A stretch of 64,000 bases of DNA from Centroberyx gerrardi (lineage: Eukaryota; Chordata; Actinopteri; Beryciformes; Berycidae). Where the stretch lies: positions 15,475,656-15,539,655 of the forward strand of contig NC_135998.1 in the NCBI RefSeq assembly GCF_048128805.1, in the 5' to 3' direction. Both the position numbers and the translations under genes were made by a program. Positions 24,401-37,900 of this stretch are shown piece after piece (positions within the stretch are counted from its first letter, which is position 1; every line of letters begins with the position of its first letter). Under the pieces are notes generated by a model. It saw only the letters and a program-made list of their open reading frames with translations. It was not told where the DNA came from and ran no database searches.

Positions 24401-27400
24401 TTACAATTTTTTGCCATGCTATACATTCATTTTCAACATTGCTTGGTTGGTCCTTGTGCCTTTCCTGTGCCCCCCATGCAAAAGTAAAATGGTGCACGAA
24501 AAGAGGCAGGAACATTGTATGACAGAAGGCAAACTCTGAGCACCAGAACGCAAGTGTATCAGGAAAAACATCGTGTAAACATGCCCTAATGCTGATTTGG
24601 ATGATTCAAAATGTAACTTGTTTCCTTAACCTTTTTCTTGACCTCACTCCCAGACTTTTGTTAGCGAGATCACAGAAAATATACAAAAGATTTCAAACCA
24701 ACTGAACACACCCTTGAGGTGCCTGGGCACATACCTCTTTAGACGTGACGTTCTCCAGGTCTTGGAACATCATGATGCTGCGTAGTTTGGCTTTGATGAG
24801 ACACTCTGTTCTCTCCCGCTCAGTTGGCCTGTGCACAACCAAGCAATACATCAATGCTGCCATCTGCATGAAAGTTTGCATGACAGTGTCACTTTGTGCA
24901 TGTTTCAAGAGCTGAAAAGAAGGGACACTTGCTGAAAAGAAAGGACACCAGTTGGTGCCCTTTCTTTTCTTTTCTAAGTCCCATTAAGGGAGCATTCACA
25001 CCAAGCATGTTGGGAGCAGTTTATTTAAACTCTTAAGTGTTTACTCATTTAGTTTGGTTTGTTTGGCCAGGTGAGAACAATGGCATTCAATGTCGGGTGG
25101 CACCAAATAACCGCCCCGAGGCTCTAAATGCGGGTGTTGCTCCACTTCCAAGCCTAACTGCAGTGCGGTTCGTTAGAAGTGACAACATAATCCAAATGAA
25201 CTACAGGAAACGACCCCAAAATGCGAGGGCTTTTTGGGTATAAGGACGGATGTTGACGTCTGATAGCCAGCAGTTACTCATGCTTGGAAGACCTAGCATA
25301 ACTGAATGACGTGAGGCCAAACCGCAGTCTGGACTGATGCTTATATTCAGCTTTTTCGTCATGTGTTCTTAACTGGCATGGACACCACAGAAGCTAAATC
25401 ACTGCAAAGACTGCAGACAAGTCCAACATGCTTTGCTAAAGTTACAGGGACTGGAATCAGATTTGTTTTCACTCCCTCCGCCGCTAAAATCTCAAACCTC
25501 ACGGGGACGACGGGTTAACAAAACTCTGTCCAGTAAAAAAGCTACTTGTGAATGAATATGACTTGTTTGCAAGCCCTGTTTCGCTTGTACAAAGTAAACC
25601 CCCCCTCTGTGTTTCAGGCCACAGAAAATGAAATGTAGGTGTGATCGTACCCTAAGACAGCAGTTATATATCATATACAACACAGCTTTGGTAGCAGAGG
25701 TGGGTAGTCATTCACTGTTCTCAGCTCTTGGTGTAATACTCTCACATAACTACGCTTACCCTTTCCTGATACAGTTTGATTTCTGAACTGCTGAGTGGGC
25801 CATTTTAAACCAGAAAGTTCAGCCTTCCCATTGGCCTATTGCTGCTGAGACCAATAGCGAGGTTAGAAATTAGTGGGTGCCACATTGTGAACTAGGGGTC
25901 AGCCTAGGTGTTACCAGATATCAGGTAGTCTAGATCTGAAGATTGGCATGTATTCAAGGAATCTGACTTCTCATGCTTCTTTCCTCTAACATCCAAGCCC
26001 GGTTTCTACACAGGTGCTACACTAAATAGCAGAAATGATAATTACATCAGGTCATGGTGGGTACTGGTAAATGCCTAAACAATTTTTTTTTTTAAATCAC
26101 AGCCTGGTTTTTACACATGATACATATGCATCACATTTCGATTTGCTCCCGACTAATAATATCATTATGTTAGAAGAAGCAGCCTGTAAGGTCTTACTGG
26201 TCCACAAACATCGTGGGCGAGTCGGGCCGGGTCGTCTCCAGGTCGGTCATAGCATTCCACTCGTTGACGCAGCTTTGCTCCGAGGTGATGCAGCTCTCAT
26301 AGAAGCCCATCCATGTGAGAGCGATGCCCCCCGGGAAGTAGTTGTACCTGCGTGACACCTCGCACGCCTTATGGAGGATCTGCAGGGCGGACCTGCAGGA
26401 CACACAGCAAAGGCTCGCCTGTCACACGTCACCATCGGCGAGTTGGATGTGTAACGACAGGCAGGGAGCAAACGAGGAGCCTGTGGTGCTCTCAACTAAA
26501 AATGAGTAAAGTTCAATGGCAATTCTGATGATTCACCAGTAGATGGTGTGTGGGTATAACAAGATTGTCAGCATTTTTTAACAAAGCAGTCGCCCAAATT
26601 ATCATCCTAGGCCAGGGGTGTCGAACCAAATCAAGTAAAGGCCAAATTGAAAAATTAGAATCAAATGCTGCATATTTGCTTATGTATTATTATTCAACTG
26701 AACCAAGACAACTAATGTTTTTAAATGTTCTTTGAGTGGGTGGGTGGGGCTGAATTGTCTTGAGTGAAAGTGAGCCTTGTACTCCCACCAACTGCAGCAG
26801 CAACTAGGAAAGCCAGAATGAACTGAAAACTGAGATTCACTTATGGACCAGATGCCTGTGTCCTACATGTGTCCTAAAGGCTGACTGTATTGGTCTACCT
26901 AAAGATATTTAATCCAGACAACACGAGGTGGATTTGAGGTAGACAATGAATTTCAGTCATTCTTAGATGTCTACAAATACTACAGACAATGATGATCCCA
27001 GGCACACACCAAGAATACAGCATCAATCTAGGAATTCACTCACCACATGGCCTGCACAGATACAGGCTTGAAGACATGTGACCGCCCTGCTGTGTTTACA
27101 CTGAACCCTCTGGTCAGAAAGAGAAGAAGATGGGAGATTAGGGTGAGTCCATATGGAGAGATAGAGCGGTCTGGGAACGTAAACACAGGCTGAGTTGGTT
27201 CATGGGACTATTCAGGACACCAACCAGTGGAACATTCCTCTAGTGTACAGAGAGAGACCGTTTTAACAGGTCAGCAAGAACTGGTCCGGCACAGGGAGAG
27301 AGAGAGAGAGAGCAAAATCTGTGTAATTTACTCCTCTGCCACTGGCAGTCAGTAAAACTCAAAAGGCAGAAAACAATCAAAATGCATGGCTGATTTGTAC

Positions 27401-28881
27401 AAGGATGTGTTGTTGAGAATAAAGTTAAATGTGACAATATTACCTGAAATTCATAAGTCTGTGTTTCAAATATAGATGATTCCATAAAACAAATGTGTTA
27501 TGATAGCTGTAAAGTAATATTCCATGACAAGTTTATTGTATTTCAGCAAACTTTTAAAAGTAGGTGTTACTTCAAATAGTGGATAGTGCCAAGATAGTGA
27601 TGGAAACCTTTCAATTAAAACATAAATAATTGAATCCATTAGCGATTTTATGCATTCATCCATTCAGCCAACTGATTCAGATATTAATTAGTGCCTCCAT
27701 TATCAAAGAACAGACTGAAGACAGAAGAGTGGAACTTACCCATCTCCATCTAAATGTATGTTCGTATCACTCCACAGTGGCAGCACCATCCCGATAGAGC
27801 AACTTTTACTGAGGGGTAGCAAAGATTAATGAATTACATTTTGACAAAAACAAATCTCACAATCAGATTAGAAATGATACGATTGCAGAGGAGAGTTATA
27901 GTAGTAGTAGTAGTACCTATCCTTATCTGTGAAGTCCATTCCCAGAAGGATATTTTCTTCTGTGTCTTGGCGGCCGTTGGTGTAAACTACAACCATGTAG
28001 CGCACCCGGTCCGACCAGCCGCTCTCTAACCGTACAGCCTGTGGGAGAGATGGAGGGTTTTGCAAGAGAGTGTTTTGCATTTGGGAGACTCAGAGGAAGA
28101 TTTCCAGTATCTAGCGGTGTTGCTGGATCACAGTTATATGCAGTTATTGTATATGAAGTGTATGTGACTGTATGAACACCCACTAACTGTGGCAGCACTG
28201 TGGACTTATGGCCCTGACACACCAAACCGACTTCAAAGAACCAGCGGCGACGAAGGCCGACTGTTGCGTCGCCTCACGTCGCCTGCGTCTGGTCCAAAAA
28301 GTTGCACTTGAACACACCGCAAAGACTACAGCCGACGGCCAACTAGCACGTACGTTCTGCACCTGCGTGAGGGGAAATCTGTATTCGTCATTCAAAAAGG
28401 GAAACCGGAAGACCTAGGACTGCAGATATACAAACCGTAAACAAAGCAGCGTTTGCTTACCATTTTCACACCACTCTCGCTCATCACAGACGGTTTCGCT
28501 ACTTCTAATCGAGAATATGTCTGATAAGAAGTTGCAAATGGCACTGGCGTTGTCAGCCCTTGGTCTTTTGGTTGTGGCTTTTGACTTCGTCGTTTGCTTT
28601 TGCTTTCGTCACTTCCGCTTCTCTTCTCGTGCCAATCAGAGTGATCTCTCTCACCGACGGGCTCCGCCGCCGATTCAACATGCTCAATCGGCCGAAAAGC
28701 CGCCGACGGGGGTCCGGCTAGTGCCGACGGTGCGGGACGCACCGCAAAAACTAGGGACACCGACGCTTACCGACGGCCCGACATTGGCCGACGGCCGACC
28801 GTCGGCCTGGTGTGTCAGGGCCTTTAGCCTACTCCCGCTACTACTTGCCTGAGATCAGATGGACTGACCACAGCAAAGGAG

Positions 28882-28912
<31 letters not shown>

Positions 28913-31900
28913 TTTTAAGGATTATACTGACCAGTTTTATGCGATCCTCAGACCGGAGGATCTTGATCATGACCTGCAGGTGTTGAGGTAAGTCACCTGA
29001 AAGTGAAACATGCGTTAAGTACTGAATACTGAATGAATTTCCACGTTAACTTTAAAACACTTGAATAAATATACTGCAATTTAGCACAAAGCTTAGCTAA
29101 CTTGAGGTTATCAACAAAGTCTGTTCTGCAAGGTATGCAATAATTCCCAAATGCCCATGCTACGTGTCTTGATTGGTTATCTGATATTATTAAGACTCCA
29201 TGTGCTACACAGTTCTGAAGATGCAGAGACACAACCATGGTCTTCTGTGGATTGAGATAGCCATGTAATGCATTGAGCTATTGCACTTTATGCACTTGAG
29301 ATATTAAGCTCAGAAGTGCTAAAATGCAGTTATGGATAACTGAAAGTTTTTTGTGATCAAATGTTTTTATTTTAGAAATCTTACAACATTTAAAAATAAA
29401 ATACACAAGTGGAAATACAAAGACAGAAACCTTGACAGACTGAGATTACAATACAATACAATACAATATAATACAACAACACCCTCCCACCCCACCCCCA
29501 GGACCTACAGGATCATGATGGAAAGACCTACAGATTCATTTGTAAAATAATGACTATACCAGAGCCTTCAATTTCTCAGAAGCCAGATGCCATTGATTCA
29601 GGTTGTCTTCCTTAACCCCATTTATACGGGCAGTTGATTGTTCCATGTGGATAACATCAAGAAACGTGAGAACCCAGTGAGTAACAGAAAGTTTGTTTGG
29701 TTGTTTCCAACGCATTGCAATGAGTTTTTTAGCCTGCAAAAACAATTCGCTTCTGATATTCACGAATTGTTAATTGAGAAAGGTCATTCAAGATCAAAGT
29801 GGGTACAGATACAGGCACGGTCATAGAGAACATATCAGACAGATGGGTGGCTACTTCCCTCCAAAAGTGAGCTATAGGCGGACACTCCCAGAACATGTGG
29901 AAAAAGGTTCCATGGACCCCCAGAGGGCACAAGGAACAAAGGGGATCAGTTGCAATTTTCATGAGGTGCATCCTCCTAGGAGTAAGGTAAGTTCTATGCA
30001 CATAGTTCAGGTGAATTTGTTGATGGTCGGGATTGCGGGAAGCCAGCAAAATGTTAGCCCAAACAGAGTCCCAATCGAAATCCGGCTCTAAGTTTGGGAT
30101 ATCACTTCTCCATTGCCTGTCCACAGAGAGTTTCTTATAAGAGGCTTCAAGTAGTTTTGAATAAAGTGCGGAGGCTAAACCTTTAGAGGCCCCTCTGGAA
30201 CTGATGATTCTATGGAATGGATGTTGTTCTAAGGGTTGATTCCACGGCACACCATGAGCCTTGAGGGATGCCCTAAGCTGTAAATAAAAGAAGTGCCCGG
30301 TAGGTTATAGCTGCCTTTAAGGTCCTGAAATGATCTGAGACCATCATTGTTGTAAATGTCACCCAGAACATGGATGCCTCTCCTTTCCCATTGTGAAAAA
30401 TTAACTGGCCTACGCCCAATAAGCAGCTGCTTGTTATTAAAGATTGGAGAATTGAGATGCCATAAACACTGAATTGAACACAATCTCTGTGCTAAACGCC
30501 ACGTATGTATCATCTGCGTGATAAGAGGGCCGAAACGAAGCTGACACTGTTTGATTGAGATATTTGCGTAAATGATGTCTTGTAATCTCCAGGGAGAAAC
30601 TCTGTTTTCCTCTAGTGCATGCCAAGAAACATTAGAATGGGGATCAAACCAGGTAGTTAGGGGTCTCACTGTGAAGGACCAGAAATACAACTTAAAGTTT
30701 GGTACTGCCAAGCCAACTGAAAATAAAGTTAAATCACAAAAGTACTCAGCTAAGCATAATTTTACGAGTATTAAAGACTTTTGTCTCCATCTTGGGATTT
30801 CATTCTATGTCATTCCAGATAACAGACATTTAGGAGCAAATTTACACCATAATCTAGCCATGCGAGAAGAAGTTGCTAGTCCATTGTGTAATGTAATATA
30901 ACGCAAAGCAGCTGCATCAAGGCAGCTGTAGATAGCTATAATAATACCAGAAGTGAGGCAATTCTGCCATCACTTAAAAATACAAATTCAGTAATGTTAG
31001 AAATGCGGTGAACAAGACAACAGTTGTATTTTCATTCATCCCAGACTGCCCCTAAAATATTTTCTTCATTTTCACTCTTGTACTTTGCATCACTTAAAAA
31101 ACGTTGCAACGCAGTAGTGAACACAGCCAATGAAGGTTGAAGGGTTCAGAAAATACTGAAATGTAGTTGCAGTTTATGACAAGGAACTTATGTTATGTAG
31201 CCTATATTGTTCTTATTTTTCAGCATTATTATTTTCTTTTATTTAATTGAGGATTGTTATGCAATTGTCAGAACATCATTTGAGCAAATTAATTAAGAAA
31301 TGCAATGCAATTCCTGTAATTGTAATAGGCCAATACTAGGCAGCATGAATGACTGTTGAGTAGTACTTGTATCTGTACTGTCATTCAGAGTATGGACAGG
31401 ATAAAGTTTAGGCTATGTTGCCCACTCTTTCAGTCATGTGAGCATATTTACTGTATGTCTGTATCTATAGTCTAGTCTAGTCTCGTCAGTTACATAAAGA
31501 GTAACACAAAAAAACAAAGTGAAGGCAGCATCAGCTGTAGACTGGTCAGTCCTGCTTAGTGAGCTTATGTAACATCTTGATGGGAAAATCAAACAATACA
31601 GATCTAGAAAGCTCCTTTTTATTTGACCTGAGCTCTTCTTTTAAATTACACTTAAGAACATACAGTATATGTGGGGCAAAACACCTCAGCAGGAAGCCTC
31701 AGGGTCACTTTTCAGGGTCAAAAAGGAATTTTCAAATAACTGTGTTGTGTTCAACAGGGACGGGGACTCCAGTTTGCTACTCGCACTCACACGGAAGTCA
31801 CGTACGAACACGACTTGGTCTTCTCAAATTATTTCACTCTCAACTTTGACTCTAGATTTGTGACTCATGAACAATGAGCGTCTGTAAAAGAATGGCAAAG

Positions 31901-34900
31901 TGTTTATTTTTAGATTGTGTATTGTAGGCAGTGTTTACATGTGTCGTCACTGACTGAGAGCAGATGAGTAAGAGTTAGGACCAGAGAAGGGGAAGGTAGG
32001 AGGCTTGAAAGGAAAGAGTGAAGTAAAACCAAAAACCAAACCTATAAGCTCCTCTCTCGCTGACATATTCATGAGATGTTCAAGTTTCAAGGCCAATTAC
32101 AGTTTTTTAACTTTAAAAAGCTGAGCTTTCATTGTGTTTTTCTCCTATTGTGGTGTATTAAGTGATTATGTACATATGCGATTCCTATCTTAATTTAGGT
32201 TACATTATCATTTTATTTAACCAGTGCCTGATATTTGAATAGCTAATGAGACATAATGTAATGAGCTGGCTGTAAATTTTCTTAGAAATAATTATGTTTT
32301 GGATTAAGCAGACCGTCTGAGACTTAACTCAGACTCGTGACCAAATACTTGACACTTGACTTGGACTGGCATTGGATGAAGTCACTTGTTGCCAATGCAA
32401 CATGGCAACATGGTGTTGAACTCTGGGTCAGTTAAAAGACACCCAGCTAGGTGACCTTTCCTAACCTTTCCTAACCTTTCCTAACCTTTCCTAACACGTG
32501 GGTTAGCCTAAACACAGACAACTCCACAGAGGAAAAGCCACCTCAGCATATGACTTTGCTTTTGTGTAGAGCCCTTTGCAGTGAACATAAGCAAAACAAC
32601 ACTAAACAAAGCTTCCTGCATATTGCTTGTGTGTGTGTGTGTGTGTGTGTGTGTCTACCTGCATGGTTGTGGTGGGTCGGGGTCTTTGGTCCCTGTGTGC
32701 TGCTGCCCTGCTGCAGGAAGAGGGCGGCTCCTTTGACCATGAAGAAGCTCTCGCTAAGGCTGAAAAAGGGAAAAAGAGGAAAATAAATTTGGTGCCACTT
32801 AATTTTCACTTGTCCCACACGTATGTGTCCATATGGGAAAACAATTGCCATCATTTTTGGTTTATTTTCACTGCTCATGGTAAGCACCTTGCCAATGTAT
32901 TAATTATTGATGCTGATGACCAGAACTGTAATTGAATGTACACTACATATTATTAAACCAACTAGTAAGACCTAAAAAGACTACATAGACCAGAAAAACA
33001 GACTAAAAGCCAGGTGCAGAAACACAGGCAAACACATGAACAGGATAGAGAGCTGGATGGAGCTGCACAACTCAAAACTTTTCAACCAACCACACATCTT
33101 ACAGTGTGACAGTGGTGATATACTGCTTACTGAAGCACATACACTGATACACACAGTCACACAGAGAGAACACACGCTTAAATTCTGATCAGAGTTCTTG
33201 TTTCTTTGACCCATGCAATTGTGATAAGTGAAAGGACCATACTGTAAGGAAGCACTGTTAGCACTACTTTGCCTTCACCATATTCAACTTAAGCTGCTTT
33301 TTTTGTAGTGTAATGTTCTCTATCACCAAAACTTTTACACCAGATGTACTGCAGTTTGCAGGTTGATATTGGAGAGACATCACAATTTTTACTCCTTTCT
33401 GCATCAACTTTGTATTTCTGTTTTCTCTTTTGCGCTCTCCATTTACTGTTCTACATGAATAACTGTTACCACAAAGCATCTACTGACTAACTTCCACAAT
33501 GTAGCATTATGCAATAGAGTTTGATTGATATGGGCTTTTGAAGTGCTGAAAGTGCCAATAACCAATATTTTGTGCCAATATTCAATATATCTTTGTTTTT
33601 GACTATTTCCATGCCAAAGAATTACAAGGATTCAGCTTTTCCTCTGAAACAGCATTTGGACCAGTGGTGTCCATCATGTTCCATGGAGGGACGAGAGGCT
33701 GCAGGTTTTCCTTCCAACCAAAGATTACAGCATGTGATTTCACTGATTAGCACTTTCAACCAGAGAGGAGGGAACTAATCAGTGAAATCACCTGCTTTAA
33801 TGACTGGTTGGAAGGAAAACCTGCATACTGTTGGATACTGCCTACTGCATACCTCCATGGCCCATGATTGGACACCAATGATAGAGGCCATTATGGGACA
33901 CTACAAGTCTCCACTGAAACCCTGAAATAAATAAACACTGAAATGAATAAATAAAATCTGAAAACAAAATGTCATTGCAGGTATTACAGGTGTCATGTAG
34001 CTGTATTGGTAAACTAATATATCAGTCTAAGCCTGTCATGTAATCACAGGTGCGATATACAAGGCAGACACATTAGTATGATTAGCAGTAGAATGAGCCA
34101 CTGGGTTGCCCCCAAGTAGAATATTTTTTCTTTTAAGTCCAAGAATTGCAATGAATGATCTTAAGACATGGGGAGGCGCAGGGCTGGAAGCAGGTATGGT
34201 TTCACCCTTAATTGTTCCTCATTGTTTCAGCGAGCGGGAGAGGGCATCAGTGACTGAATGTCAGCAGACTCCTGGTTCAGCAACTTTTACAGCGCTGTGC
34301 TTTATGTCATACTTCTCCTCAGATGATGAACAGACTCAACTTGATTAGGTCCGCTGACCTTTGGTGGAACCACACTTTCGCTTTATGGCCCGTCTGTCTG
34401 CCCAGCACTCTACTCTCATCCCTGCTTTCTCTCCTCTGTAGCCTCCCTCCCTCTCCAACCTGCGCCGAACGCCCCGACTCCTGGGTCACAGCTAGTTTCT
34501 CCGTGAAGACAGCAGTGAGCAGGAGGAGCGCTGCGGTGTCAGCGCAGACGGAACAGAGCGCGGCTTTGTTTAGGCACAGTCCTGCTCCCCTCTCTACCAC
34601 CACACACAAAGCCTGGTATGACTGAGTGGGACCATCACAAGGCCTTTTGTTTCAGCTCCCCTGTTATGTGATATCATTATTTCTTTTCAAATTTCTCCAG
34701 AAGACAGATGATTTGGTGATGATGATGATTGGGTGACGTCAACAGAACACTTAAGGAGAACAGTGAAACTGGAAAAGAACTTAGTTACTTCCCCTAAACA
34801 ACTTTAGGCTACACTTATGGAAAGTCACAATTAAGAGACAAGAGGACAGTTTGTTGATTTCAGACACCAGTAACATGTTGGTGGTTAAAAAGAAAAAAGC

Positions 34901-37900
34901 AGCGGAATTGAAAAGAAATCGTAACTCTTAAAGTCTAAAGCATAAGATCACATTCTGCTGTCTTAGGAAAAAATATACTATTTTTCAACCGTTGACACAA
35001 AGCGTTAAAAATGTCGCTACATTGATGCAATGTTACATAAAGTTTAGACTGAAAATGTAAGGTTTTGGCACCAGCTTCATACTGTTAAATTAAACTAATC
35101 ACATGTAAAGATATCACCATTGATTACAGTTCAACCACCTGTTTCACACATCCTATACTGCCACTAAATTGCATTAGTGTCTCCTATGGAGTCTTCAGTG
35201 CTGCTGTGAGAACTTACATTCGACAGATCTCCCTCTGAGTCAGTGCAGCTTTCTCCACAAAGTGAGGCAGAATGAACATGGCTTTCTGCGAGGATTTCAC
35301 CACCAGATGCATCTTGCCGGTTACTGGAGGTTTGTCTACAGTCTCAATTCGAAAAACCTACTATCTCTGAGTTAGTCTCCTCCAAAAAGTCTTCAGCTCA
35401 CAGCGTGTATGTGAGAAATCATACACAAGCAACAGCCGTGTTAAACTACATTCAATCGAAGTTCGCATTACTAAACATGTCACCAGCATATTTTGGTTAA
35501 ACCAGTCTAGTCACTCATGTGGTCTTGGTCTGGTGCGTCCTTCTCTCTTCCTCCCATAGCTCTCCTCTCCATCTGGGTCTCAAGGATCCGTGTTCTCCGT
35601 GTCTTTGCTGCCTCGTCTGCTCCCTGCCCACAAGCAGCAGCTTATCTCCTCTTCACAGCGCGTGCTTGAGCAATCAGCTCTCCCTCTGCAACAGTCTGCC
35701 ACAATACCATCATTCATGCATGGGTTGTGTTGGTTGGGTTGGGTGGCAGAGAAATGTTACTTGGCGTCAATCACAAAGTAAATGGCTGTAGGGGCCTGTT
35801 TGACACGCAGAATCCTAAATTAAGGATCTCTGATGATGAATCACAGAGCCAAAGAGAAACATGCCACTCATTGAGACAGTCCAGACAAAGCATGACATGA
35901 CAGTTTCAACTCTGCATGACCTGCACACCCAGTGAACACAAAGACAAATACCGACTTTGTCAAATCTTTGCAGACACATAACTTGACGTTTTTGAAGTCA
36001 GGTTGTTTAAAGGAATGCTTTGTCGCCAAGGGAACAACACAAATTATGTTATGTGTTATGTTATGTGTTTGAATCCAGACAATAGACATGGCATGTGTAT
36101 ACAGTATATATACAGTATATATACATGTATATATCACTTCAATTGAGGTATCACTTTATATTGTCAACAAACATGCAAGCATGTGCATGCACGCATACAC
36201 ATACACACACGCAGACACTCACACTTCCAGTCAAAGGGTCAACTCTGTTGCTAGCTGTTGCATAACTTGGCCTGTTGTGAGTAGTTTTTCTCCCTGAGAG
36301 AGCTGTGAGAACCCAAGGGCCTTTGGAGGATAAAATCTGGATCAGGTTTCTGCCTGTCTGATACCGTACGACCCTTAGAGAGCCAGATTCGCTGACATCA
36401 CTGAATCCTCAGGACTGAGGACAAGACAAGCGGCTGGTCAGCGGCCAGAACAGACTTTTCAGTAATCAACGCTGTAACTATTCCCGCCTGCTGTGTGGTT
36501 CTCAGCGGTTTACTTAATTCACTGCTTACAACTCTGAAACGCTCTGACGATCAGTGCCAAAGAGGGTCAATCTGCTGACAGTGTTGAGATATTCCTCTAT
36601 CTAGGAAGAATATAAGATAAGCCATCCAAGTGCTACTGTCCAACAACCCTTGCCAACCTTGTGTGTTGTCTAAAAAACCCTTGATCCCACCGGCAGTGTA
36701 ATAGGACTGATTGAGCACCAGCATAGGGCCAAAAACATGACCAAATATGCCTTATCCTCAGCAGCCCATAAGCTGAAAATCTAATCTAGAACTAAGTGAG
36801 CCTCAAAAATATTTCATGACATCAGCCATGTTTTTTTTCTGTGCAGAGGTTTCCATCTGTGCAGCTCATTTCCAGCTCTCTCATACAATGCATTTTATTT
36901 TATATAGCACCTACAAAGTGCTTTACAAATAGTAAATAAAAGCCAATAATATAATATAAAAATACAATAAAAGAATTAAAAACTGGGTTATACAGGAACA
37001 AACAGGAAAATACATGAGAAATGGAACATATAAAAACAAATACTATAAAAACCTCTCTGTAAAAATGTGCTTTAGGAAAGTGATTTAAAAGATGACAGTA
37101 ATTTGGCCTGTCTGAGCTCCTCAGCAGCACACCGGACAGCAAAGACTTGGTCACCTTTTGTCTTTAGCCTAGACTCCAAAATGGCCAGGAGGCTCAATGA
37201 GCATTTCAGGCTGCACTCTGACGCATAACAGGTTAAAATACTTTACATGTAGTTAGAAGCCACACCTACAGTATAGCCAAGACATAAAAACAATCCACTA
37301 AATATTAAAATCCTTTCTAAAACTAACCAGCATCCGGTGTAGACAAACTCAAAGAGTCAATATGATCCTGTGATGTGCTTTTGGTGTTTGTCAACAACTT
37401 GGTAGTGGTGTTTTGCACAATCTGGAGCTGTGCCATTGCTTGTCGAAGACAGAGGAGCAATATTTAATGTAATTAATAGGACAAATAGGAGTTGTTAAGC
37501 TTTAGTAACAAAGCTTTATGTGCAATTCAGCTTTGATTATTGCCAACATTACCCTGGGAATACAAAATATCTGGATCATTGTTCATTTCAACAACCATTT
37601 AAAGAATGAAGTGTGCTGTTACGTTTTTAAATCAGTATACAATATTATAATGCTTTAGAATTACGTTTCCAATTGTCCTTTTTGTGACGTAACAAACTGA
37701 AGTGGAATGTGAGACTGAAAATGACCGTGACCCTTATTCTCTTCTGGGACATTCCCTCGTTGCTTGATTCTCTGATTCACATTAACACTAGCACCAGGCT
37801 CAGAGGGCTCAGGGCAGAGAAACCCACTCCTCAGACTCCCTGTCATGCAATATATATTCTGTCCCTTTCACCAGCACAAGTCATCCTTATGGTACCTGGT

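Noticed and set aside
29729..30711. 173- and 160-codon minus frames as a host gene
   Set aside because: They are the broken C-terminal part of an L1-type ORF2 with a frameshift between them.
32452..32494. CRISPR-like array
   Set aside because: It is a contiguous 10-bp tandem without spacers, in a vertebrate intron.
34323..34625. 100-codon plus-strand frame as a secreted protein (Leu-rich start)
   Set aside because: It has no splice or family support; the frame follows a CpG-rich patch and is best explained by composition.
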